A DNA stretch of 9,095 nt from CAZUFB01 sp048173955. Lineage in GTDB: Bacteria; Actinomycetota; Coriobacteriia; Coriobacteriales; UMGS124. Below, one piece after another: positions 1 to 5,527 of this stretch (positions within the stretch are counted from its first letter, which is position 1; every line of letters starts with the position of its first letter). The DNA is taken from positions 1-9,095 of the forward strand of contig DBEYOB010000078.1 of assembly GCA_048173955.1 (NCBI GenBank). Direction: 5' to 3'. The notes beneath the pieces are model-generated. The model saw only the letters and a program-made list of their open reading frames with translations. It made no database searches and was not told where the DNA came from. The position numbers and the translations under genes were made by a program.

Positions 1-18
1 CCGCCCCCGGGGGGGGCG
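1..18. repeat. GC-rich inverted repeat at window edge
   Basis: Perfect 8-bp arms (positions 1-8 and 11-18) are separated by two G residues. This could be the tail of a terminator stem belonging to a gene upstream of the window. No T-run follows on the + strand, and the 2-nt loop would force some arm bases open, so the terminator reading is weak. What lies to the left is not visible. Confidence 0.3.
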
Positions 19-41
19 GACCCCCGGCCGCGTGCCATGCC

Positions 42-72
42 TTAACCTGACGTTGAACGTCAGGCTTACACG
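42..72 (+). promoter_or_regulatory. Candidate MerR-family operator/promoter
   Basis: Positions 46-64 form a perfect palindrome, CCTGACGTTGAACGTCAGG, with 9-bp arms around one central base. A -35-like TTAACC (42-47) overlaps its left edge and a weak -10-like TACACG (67-72) lies just right of it, leaving a 19-nt spacer. MerR-family activators such as SoxR bind dyads placed inside over-long 19-20 nt spacers and untwist them; the soxS promoter has this same arrangement. The likely target is the downstream peptidyl-prolyl isomerase. No MerR-type gene is in the window, so the regulator is unknown. The dyad is seen directly; the protein that binds it is inferred. Confidence 0.5.
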
Positions 73-149
73 AAAAGCCCTTCTATTATTTCTGTACGGA
101 CGGGGAAGGAGAGCCACCCTGCCCGTACAATGTTCTACTGCCCAAAGAA

Positions 150-176
150 GCCCCTCGCCGCGCATGTGGGAGGGGC
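150..176 (+). promoter_or_regulatory. Leader hairpin upstream of the isomerase gene
   Basis: A 7-bp stem (150-156 with 170-176) closes a 13-nt loop, ending 26 nt before the start codon of the cyclophilin gene. No T-run follows, so it is not an intrinsic terminator, and it matches no riboswitch that I recognise. If transcription starts near position 79, it lies in a leader of roughly 125 nt and could affect stability or translation. It may also have no function in DNA this rich in GC. Confidence 0.25.
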
Positions 177-202
177 CCAACCGTAAGAGAGCAGGTACCG
201 CC

Positions 203-739
203 ATGGCAAACCTTTACACCCCCGCCTATCAGCCCGCGGGCGACGAGGTCGCCGTCTTCGAGACGAGCAAGGGCACGATCCGCGCCCGCCTCGACGCCGC
301 TGGCGCCCCCATCCACGTCGCCAACTTCTGCGAGCTGGCCGAGAAGGGCTTCTACGACGGCATCAAGTTCCACCGCTTCGAGCCCAACTTCGTGATCCAG
401 GGCGGCGACCCCAACACCCGCGAGATGACCCCCGCGGAGGTCCAGCGCGGCGGCAAGCCCGGCTGCGGCAGGCCTGGCACCGGCGGCCCCGGCTACTGCA
501 TCAAGGCGGAGTACCGCACCAACCCCAACAACAAGCACGAGGACGGCGCGCTGGCGATGGCGCGCTCCATGGCGCCCGACTCGGCGGGCTCCCAGTTCTA
601 CTTCTGCCTCGGCGCGCAGCACTTCCTCGACCCCAACTACACGGTCTTCGGTCAGACCGTCGAGGGGCTCGACGTCGTCAAGCAGCTGCGCGTGGGCGAC
701 GAGATCGTCCGCGTCACGATCGAGCACGCGGCGGAGTAA
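203..739 (+). CDS. Cyclophilin-type peptidyl-prolyl cis-trans isomerase
   Basis: This 178-residue protein catalyses cis-trans isomerisation of X-Pro bonds and assists protein folding. It has no signal peptide or membrane segment, so it should act in the cytoplasm. Cyclophilin core motifs are present: FHRF at 56-59 with catalytic Arg58, FVIQGGDP at 63-70 (Gln66), GSQFYFC at 129-135 and TVFGQTVEGLDVV at 147-159. The position of human CypA Trp121 is Phe141, as in many bacterial cyclophilins, which often predicts weak cyclosporin binding. The ATG at 203 was chosen because conserved sequence begins about 14 residues later and a weak AGG-type ribosome site lies 7 nt upstream. The open frame extends back to a GTG at 32, but that stretch contains the palindrome and hairpin and resembles no cyclophilin N-terminus. 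An in-frame ATG at 164 is a less likely start. The next gene begins 76 nt downstream. Confidence 0.93.
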   Translation: MANLYTPAYQPAGDEVAVFETSKGTIRARLDAAGAPIHVANFCELAEKGFYDGIKFHRFEPNFVIQGGDPNTREMTPAEVQRGGKPGCGRPGTGGPGYCIKAEYRTNPNNKHEDGALAMARSMAPDSAGSQFYFCLGAQHFLDPNYTVFGQTVEGLDVVKQLRVGDEIVRVTIEHAAE

Positions 740-802
740 GCGGGTTTTCGCGTCGGAAACGACCGCCGGTCCTTCCGGGTCGGGCGGCCATGAGCTTTTT
801 GC

Positions 803-808
803 AAGGAG
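803..808 (+). promoter_or_regulatory. Ribosome binding site fixing a GTG start
   Basis: AAGGAG sits 7 nt upstream of the GTG at 816. It supports that codon as the start of the TPR protein over the out-of-frame ATG at 790. Confidence 0.8.
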
Positions 809-815
809 CCTCCTG

Positions 816-2255
816 GTGGATATCGCAACCTTCAACAGGGCAAAGCAGGCCTACGGCGCCCAGAGGTGGGACACCGCCGTCATCCTCTTCTCGCAGTGCG
901 GGACCGGTCCCGGCACGGGGGAGGCCTGCCACCTGTGCGGCAACGCCCTCATGCGGCTCGGCCGCGTTCAGGAGGCCGTCCAGGCTTACCGCGCCGCGAC
1001 GGCCGATGTCGAGTATCGCAACCAGGGGGCGGTCTACACCAACCTCGGCAAGGCGCAGATGGCGCTGGGCGACCTGCGCTGCGCCATCGACTCGCTGCGC
1101 CACGCGCTGAGCGACGCGACCTACCAGGGGGCGTACAAGGCCTACATAGCCCTGGGCGAGGCGTACTCCAAGATGGGCGACGCCCGCAACGCCGGCGTCG
1201 CCTTCCGCAAGGCCGCCTTGGAGGACAACAACCCCGACCCGGCGAAGTCCCTCATCAACCTCGGCGTCTGCTTCATGCAGCTCCGCCGCCCCGCGGACGC
1301 CGTCGAGGCGTACCGCACGGCGATCGACTTCTCCACGAGCGACGAGGAGCGCTGCCTCCTCAACGCCAACCTGGGGCAGGCCTACGTCGCCTCGAACCGC
1401 ATGCTCGAGGCGGTGCAGGCCTTCGAGACCGCGATGTCGGGCGGCTACCAGCTTTCGCCGGCGGCGCGGGCGGACTACGAGCGCGCCCTCCAGACGACCA
1501 GCGGCGCGGGCCGCGGGCCCGCCCCCCAGGCGGGGGGCCCGATGGGGGCCCAGGACATGGCGGGCTACGGCGGCCAGCAGGGATACGACCCGCTCGACCC
1601 CGCGGGCAGCTCGGGCGAGCTGCTCCCGTCGCCGGACAGCTCGGGCTTCTTCGTCATCCCCGAGAGCGAGCTCATCGCCAACGCCAAGGCGTCGGGGCGC
1701 GGGGGGTCGGGCCACGTGGGCCTCAAGGTGCTCATCGTCGTGCTCGCCCTCGTGGTCGTCGCCGCCGGGCTTGCGGTATTCGCCTACATGCGCGGCTACG
1801 GCATCCCCTCGCAGGAGGCGTCGGTGAGCGCGGTGTTCGACGCCGCGGAGCGCGGCACCGACGCCGCCTCGTCGTGGGCGTCGTCTGTGGACGCCGCGGC
1901 GCGCACGCAGGCGATGGCGTCCGTGCAGACCGGCGACGGCTACGAGATCGCGGGCCTCGACTCCTCCGCGGGGGACAGCGTCGCGATCGTCGACGTCGAG
2001 CTCCCGGAGGGCGGCACGCTGTCCTACCGCGTGTCGCTGGTGCGCGAGGGGGTCGGCTGGAAGGTGTCGGACATCGAGCAGGTCGTGAGGGCCGAGTCCG
2101 ACGAGACCTACGCGTCCGCCATGGGCGACCCGGTGGGCGCCTCGGTCGACGCCGCCTCGACGGCTGCGGCAGCCGACCCGAACGCCGCCACGGCAGATCC
2201 GAACGCGTCGACGGCCGACGCAGGCGCCGCAGACCCCAACGCCGCCGCAGCGTAG
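816..2255 (+). CDS. TPR-repeat membrane protein with exported C-terminal part
   Basis: This 479-residue protein has three parts. Residues 5-213 hold about six tetratricopeptide repeats, with clear units near 36-64, 72-100, 106-135, 142-172 and 180-210 and a degenerate first one at 7-30. A Gly/Pro-rich linker (about 214-303) follows. A single hydrophobic helix at 305-324 has Lys304 before it and Arg326 after it. Residues 330-440 look folded, with strand-like stretches and a GWKVSDIE motif that recalls small NTF2-like exported domains of actinobacteria (inference). The tail (451-479) is Ala/Asp/Pro/Asn-rich with three ADPNA copies. With no signal peptide, the TPRs should be cytoplasmic and the C-terminus outside. 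TPRs bind partner proteins, and the neighbouring wall-synthesis genes suggest an envelope scaffold, but no function is known to me. The GTG start is supported by AAGGAG 7 nt upstream. Confidence 0.85.
   Translation: MDIATFNRAKQAYGAQRWDTAVILFSQCGTGPGTGEACHLCGNALMRLGRVQEAVQAYRAATADVEYRNQGAVYTNLGKAQMALGDLRCAIDSLRHALSDATYQGAYKAYIALGEAYSKMGDARNAGVAFRKAALEDNNPDPAKSLINLGVCFMQLRRPADAVEAYRTAIDFSTSDEERCLLNANLGQAYVASNRMLEAVQAFETAMSGGYQLSPAARADYERALQTTSGAGRGPAPQAGGPMGAQDMAGYGGQQGYDPLDPAGSSGELLPSPDSSGFFVIPESELIANAKASGRGGSGHVGLKVLIVVLALVVVAAGLAVFAYMRGYGIPSQEASVSAVFDAAERGTDAASSWASSVDAAARTQAMASVQTGDGYEIAGLDSSAGDSVAIVDVELPEGGTLSYRVSLVREGVGWKVSDIEQVVRAESDETYASAMGDPVGASVDAASTAAAADPNAATADPNASTADAGAADPNAAAA
2172..2243 (+). 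repeat. ADPNA-coding repeats in the TPR protein tail
   Basis: Three copies of a 15-nt unit coding Ala-Asp-Pro-Asn-Ala lie at 2172-2186, 2193-2207 and 2229-2243, separated by Ala/Thr/Asp-rich spacers. Codons differ between copies, so the unit is kept more at protein than DNA level. The tail is probably disordered and, by the membrane topology, extracytoplasmic. Confidence 0.75.
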
Positions 2256-2284
2256 GCATCCGGCGACGAAAGGCCGCTGAACGC

Positions 2285-2339
2285 GCCCGCCCCGGAGGCG
2301 GGCCGCGAACAGATAGGGGCGGGGCGCCGGCGCGTCCCC
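2285..2339 (+). other. Two GC hairpins between the TPR gene and ndk
   Basis: The first is a 7-bp perfect stem (2285-2291 with 2297-2303) around a 5-nt loop, 29 nt past the TPR stop codon. The second is a 7-bp stem with one bulged T (2321-2327 with 2332-2339) around a 4-nt loop. Neither is followed by a T-run. They could weakly terminate the TPR transcript or mark the ndk leader. I see no convincing -35/-10 pair for ndk in this 121-nt gap. Confidence 0.35.
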
Positions 2340-2376
2340 GCACACAGGAAGCAACGACCGATCAGAAAGGACGACG

Positions 2377-2781
2377 ATGACCGAGAAGACGTACATCATG
2401 ATCAAGCCCGACGCCGTGGAGAACCGCCACATCGGCGAGATCATCAACCGCATCGAGCGCTCCGGCCTCACCATCGAGCGCATGGTTCTCGAGATGGTCA
2501 CCCCCGAGCAGGCAGAGGCCAACTACGCCGAGCACAAGGGCAAGCCGTTCTACGAGGGCCTCGTCTCCTACATCACGAGCGGCCCTGTCGTGAAGATGGT
2601 CGTCTCGGGCGAGAACGCCGTCGCCAACATGCGCCGTCTCATGGGCGCCACCGACTGCGCCAAGGCCGAGCCGGGCACGATTCGCGGCGACTTCGGCCTG
2701 TGCGTCGACCGCAACGTCATCCACGGCTCCGACTCGCCGGCATCCGCCGAGCGCGAGATCGGGATCTTCTTCGGCGCATAG
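2377..2781 (+). CDS. ndk: Nucleoside diphosphate kinase
   Basis: This enzyme transfers the gamma-phosphate of ATP to nucleoside diphosphates through a phosphohistidine, balancing NTP and dNTP pools in the cytoplasm. The 134-residue protein is full length for a compact bacterial member. Key residues are visible: Lys10 in YIMIKPDAV (6-14), Tyr50, Arg86, Thr92, Arg103, Asn113 and the catalytic His116 within NVIHGSDSPASA (113-124). A purine-rich AGAAAGGA lies 5 nt before the ATG. It is followed by a strong terminator, so it probably ends its own transcript even though mreB is next. Adjacency of ndk and mreB is also known in Streptomyces, which suggests an old actinobacterial arrangement. Confidence 0.97.
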   Translation: MTEKTYIMIKPDAVENRHIGEIINRIERSGLTIERMVLEMVTPEQAEANYAEHKGKPFYEGLVSYITSGPVVKMVVSGENAVANMRRLMGATDCAKAEPGTIRGDFGLCVDRNVIHGSDSPASAEREIGIFFGA

Positions 2782-2802
2782 GCGCCGGCTTTGTTTCGCC
2801 GT

Positions 2803-2844
2803 GCCCGGAGGCCGCCTGCGCATGCGCGGCCTCCGGGCGCTTTT
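2803..2844 (+). terminator. Rho-independent terminator after ndk
   Basis: A perfect 13-bp stem pairs 2803-2815 with 2826-2838, extendable by two more pairs at the base, around a 10-nt loop. GC and then TTTT (2841-2844) follow. It lies 21 nt past the ndk stop codon and 80 nt before mreB, so ndk and the shape operon should be mostly separate transcripts. Confidence 0.9.
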
Positions 2845-2924
2845 CCCGGACGGGTACCTTGGCCTGAGGGGCTGGTTGGAGCGCGCCTGCGCGCGGACGA
2901 GCACGGGTAGATGGGTGTGCTGCG
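2845..2924 (+). promoter_or_regulatory. Inferred mreB promoter/leader region
   Basis: Because a strong terminator precedes it, these 80 nt must contain a promoter if mreB is not read through from ndk. I find no good sigma-70 -35/-10 pair. A GC dyad, GCGCGC(CT)GCGCGC, is at 2881-2894. Upstream of the mreB ATG there is only weak G-rich sequence and no proper AGGAGG-like site, unlike the downstream genes of the cluster. Confidence 0.35.
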
Positions 2925-3974
2925 ATGTCTTTGTTCGATAGCCTGTTTGGGCATTCAGGCGGCGACCTTGCGATTGACTTGGGCACCGCCAACACGCTTG
3001 TCGCGACGCGCGACCGGGGGATCATCCTGAACGAGCCCTCGGTCGTCGCGATCGACCGCGACGAAAAGAGGGTGTTGGCCGTCGGTGCCGAGGCCAAGCG
3101 CATGCTCGGCCGCACGCCCGAGAACATCGTGGCAGTCCGCCCCCTCAAGGACGGGGTCATCGCCGACTTCGACGTGACCGAGGCGATGCTGCGTTACTTC
3201 ATCAACAAGGCGCGCGGCGAGAGGCGCTACCCCTGGTCGTCTCGGCCCCGCGTGGTCATCGGCGTTCCGAGCGGCGTGACGTCGGTCGAGAAGCGCGCGG
3301 TGTTCGAGGCGGCGGTCCAGGCAGGTGCCCGCCAGGCGTTTCTGATCGAGGAGCCCATGGCCGCCGCGATCGGGGCGGACCTGCCGGTCGAGGAGCCGAC
3401 GGGGTCGATGATCGTCGACATCGGCGGCGGCACGACCGAGGTCGCCGTCATATCGATGGGCGGCATCGTGGTCTCCCGCTCGGTCAGGACCGCGGGCAAC
3501 AAGTTCGACGAGGCCATCCTCGACCACGTGAAGGAGGCCTACGGTCTCAACATCGGCGAGCGGACCGCGGAGATCATCAAGATCAAGGTCGGCTCCGCGG
3601 CGCCGCTGCCCGAGGAGCTCGACGTCGAGGTCAACGGCCGCGACGTCGCCACGGGCATGCCCAAGACGGTGCGCATCGAGTCCGAGGAGGTGCGGCGCGC
3701 CCTGCAGGGCCCCGTATCGCAGGTCGTCAAGGCCGTCAAGGACGCGCTCGACATGACGCCGCCCGACCTTGCGAGCGACCTGATGTACTACGGCATCCTC
3801 CTGTCGGGCGGCGGCGGGCTCCTTCGGGGGCTCGACCAGCGCCTGCGCGAGGAGACGGGCGTCCCAGTCAACGTGTCCCCCACGGCGCTCGAGAACGTGG
3901 TGAACGGGTGTGCGCGCGTCCTTGAGGCGAACACCCTGACCCGCTCCTACCTGCAGTCGAGCAGATCGTCGTGA
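2925..3974 (+). CDS. mreB: Rod shape-determining protein MreB (bacterial actin)
   Basis: MreB polymerises with ATP into short membrane-bound double filaments that orient the lateral-wall synthesis complex. The 349-residue length is typical. The actin-fold nucleotide motifs are intact: phosphate-1 AIDLGTANTLV (16-26), the segment VIGVPSGVTSVEKRA (about 111-125), phosphate-2 IVDIGGGTTEVAV (163-175) and the adenosine motif ILLSGGGGLLRG (291-302). The N-terminus MSLFDSLFG is hydrophobic/amphipathic and suits membrane attachment. Near the C-terminus the usual Gly-Thr-Gly region reads NGCARVLEA, a small divergence. The start at 2925 gives the standard spacing to the first motif although the ribosome site is poor. 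The stop overlaps the mreC start by 4 nt (GTGA), indicating translational coupling. Confidence 0.97.
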   Translation: MSLFDSLFGHSGGDLAIDLGTANTLVATRDRGIILNEPSVVAIDRDEKRVLAVGAEAKRMLGRTPENIVAVRPLKDGVIADFDVTEAMLRYFINKARGERRYPWSSRPRVVIGVPSGVTSVEKRAVFEAAVQAGARQAFLIEEPMAAAIGADLPVEEPTGSMIVDIGGGTTEVAVISMGGIVVSRSVRTAGNKFDEAILDHVKEAYGLNIGERTAEIIKIKVGSAAPLPEELDVEVNGRDVATGMPKTVRIESEEVRRALQGPVSQVVKAVKDALDMTPPDLASDLMYYGILLSGGGGLLRGLDQRLREETGVPVNVSPTALENVVNGCARVLEANTLTRSYLQSSRSS

Positions 3975-4930
3975 GCCCCATGTCGAGGCTCGCGGGCAAA
4001 TCGCCGCACGGCGCCTCGGGCACGCTCGTGCTCGTCGTGCTCGTGTGCGTCTCCATCGTCACGGTGACGCTCTACTCGCGCGATGGTTCCACGGGGCCCG
4101 TCCACACGCTGCGCGGCGCCGTCCAGATCGCGACATGGCCCTTCACGTGGCTGGGCTCGCACCTCACGGCGCCGCTCGACGCGCTCTCGGGCGCCGTCGA
4201 AGACGCTTCGGCCGACGGGGAGACGCTGTCCGAGCTGCGCGAGGAGAACGCGAAGTTGACGGCGGAGCTCGCCGAGCTCGGCGAGTACAAGCTCGAGAAC
4301 GAGCGCCTGCGCGGTATGCTCGACCTGGCGAGCGCCTACGGTACCGAGGGCGTCGGCGCCCGCGTCGTCGGCGTGTCGAGCGACGAGTGGTCGCGCACCG
4401 TCACCATCGACAAGGGGAGCTCTTCCGGCATTGCGGCCGACATGCCGGTGACCGACGGCAACGGCGTCGTGGGCCAGGTGACGGCGGTCTCGACGTACAC
4501 GTCCACGGTGACGCTCCTGTCCGACCCGACCTGCAGCGTGAGCGCCCTGCTCCAGGGCTCCCGCGCGACCGGCGTGCTGAGCGGGTCGGTCGACGGGTCG
4601 CTTCACCTGGAATACGTCTCCGCCGACGTCGACGTCTCTATCGGCGAGCTCGTCGTGACGTCGGGTCTGGGCGGCGTCTACCCCAAGGGCCTGGTGCTGG
4701 GGACCGTTGCGAGCGTCACGGGGTCCGCCTCGGGCGTCTTCCACGACATCGTGGTGGAGCCTCTCGCCGACAGCTCGAACCACGAGGAGGTCTACATCAT
4801 CACCTCCTACGAAGCCGCCGTCGCCGACGCCACGGCGGAGGATTTGCTCGTGGGCGGGTCCTCCGACGGCTCCCAATGGCAGGGGGACGGCGCCGCGGCG
4901 GACGGCGCCGCGAGCGGGGAGGGGGCGTAG
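3971..4930 (+). CDS. mreC: Rod shape-determining protein MreC
   Basis: MreC is a bitopic membrane protein whose extracytoplasmic part binds and activates PBP2 within the Rod complex. The 319-residue protein shows the family layout: a short cytoplasmic N-terminus, one transmembrane helix at 18-35, a coiled coil at about 83-117 rich in Glu/Leu heptads, and then a beta-rich domain. That domain contains GVVGQVTAVSTYTSTVTLL, followed by SDPTCSV and a late GLGGVYPKGLVLG stretch. A Gly/Ala/Asp-rich, probably disordered tail covers about 293-319. The GTG at 3971 overlaps the mreB stop by 4 nt; an in-frame ATG at 3980 is a possible alternative start, and neither has a strong ribosome site. mreD follows after 3 nt. 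Confidence 0.93.
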   Translation: MSPMSRLAGKSPHGASGTLVLVVLVCVSIVTVTLYSRDGSTGPVHTLRGAVQIATWPFTWLGSHLTAPLDALSGAVEDASADGETLSELREENAKLTAELAELGEYKLENERLRGMLDLASAYGTEGVGARVVGVSSDEWSRTVTIDKGSSSGIAADMPVTDGNGVVGQVTAVSTYTSTVTLLSDPTCSVSALLQGSRATGVLSGSVDGSLHLEYVSADVDVSIGELVVTSGLGGVYPKGLVLGTVASVTGSASGVFHDIVVEPLADSSNHEEVYIITSYEAAVADATAEDLLVGGSSDGSQWQGDGAAADGAASGEGA

Positions 4931-4933
4931 CGC

Positions 4934-5479
4934 ATGCGCGACATGCTCGGGGGACGCACCGGCAGGTTCGATTGGGCTATCTATGTGTACGCCTTCGTCC
5001 TGGTCGTCTTGCAGCTGGTTTTGGGGGGACAAATAAAGGTGTTCGGCGCCTCGCCCGACTTTCTGCTCGTTCTCGCGGCGACGGTGGCGCTGGCGTACGG
5101 CTCGCGCACCGGCTGCGTCGCCGGCTTTGCCTGCGGGTTGCTCTTCGACCTTGCCGGCAGCGGTCCCGTGGGCCTGTCCGCGCTGCTCGGGTGCGTCGCC
5201 GGCTACGCCCTGGGGCGCGGCGCCGACCAGCGCAGCCCCCTGGGCGACGGATGGCGCCTCCCGCTGGCGAGTTTCGCCGTCGTCGCCGCCCTGTACAACG
5301 TTCTGTACCTTGCGCTGCTGCTTGCGCTCGGCGAGGCCGGCGTTCCCGAATGGGCGATGCTCGGCCGCCTCGCGGCCGCCGTCGCCCTCGACGTCGCCGT
5401 CGCGGCGGCGGCCTTCGCGGTCGCGTCGCGCGTTCTCGTGCCGCGCGCGCCCGGCCCGGGCGGGATGCCGCTTTCGTAG
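4934..5479 (+). CDS. mreD: Rod shape-determining membrane protein MreD
   Basis: MreD is the polytopic inner-membrane partner of MreC and modulates its interaction with PBP2. This 181-residue protein has about five to six hydrophobic segments (about 15-33, 40-57, 58-77, 80-94, 110-130 and 140-168). It shows the family pattern SPDFLLVLAATVALAYG followed by TGCVAGFACGLLFDLAG, with conserved glycines and Asp72. Identification rests on this pattern plus its place between mreC and mrdA, since MreD sequences are poorly conserved. The run GGGGAGGGGG (4916-4925) inside the end of mreC sits 8 nt before the ATG and acts as its ribosome site, so translation is probably coupled to mreC. Confidence 0.88.
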   Translation: MRDMLGGRTGRFDWAIYVYAFVLVVLQLVLGGQIKVFGASPDFLLVLAATVALAYGSRTGCVAGFACGLLFDLAGSGPVGLSALLGCVAGYALGRGADQRSPLGDGWRLPLASFAVVAALYNVLYLALLLALGEAGVPEWAMLGRLAAAVALDVAVAAAAFAVASRVLVPRAPGPGGMPLS

Positions 5480-5511
5480 GGAGTCGCTTCGCCCCGTGGA
5501 CGACACGCCGT

Positions 5512-5520
5512 GGAGGGAGG
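5512..5520 (+). promoter_or_regulatory. Ribosome binding site deciding the mrdA start
   Basis: GGAGGGAGG ends 7 nt before the ATG at 5528. An in-frame GTG at 5510 lies at the edge of this purine run and would translate the ribosome site itself, so 5528 is the better start. Confidence 0.85.
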
Positions 5521-5527
5521 GCAGGGC

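Noticed and set aside
130..186. Possible 18-codon leader peptide (ATG 130 to TAA 184-186)
   Set aside because: The only AAGGAG upstream (106-111) is 18 nt away, too far, and the peptide has no regulatory codon run.
32..202. N-terminal extension of the isomerase from the GTG at 32
   Set aside because: It covers the palindrome and hairpin, has no ribosome site and no cyclophilin similarity.
763..800. Possible terminator between the isomerase and the TPR gene
   Set aside because: Only a 5-bp outer stem (763-767 with 783-787) and a competing 4-bp inner pairing; the TTTTT at 796-800 is not adjacent to the stem.
866..2380. A 504-codon + strand open frame overlapping the TPR gene
   Set aside because: Arg/Gly/Pro-rich shadow in another frame. 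The TPR frame has clear repeats, a membrane helix and a ribosome site.
714..2522. A 602-codon - strand open frame opposite the TPR gene
   Set aside because: Low-complexity Arg/Ala/Val/Gly/His composition and no recognisable motif; a GC-bias shadow.
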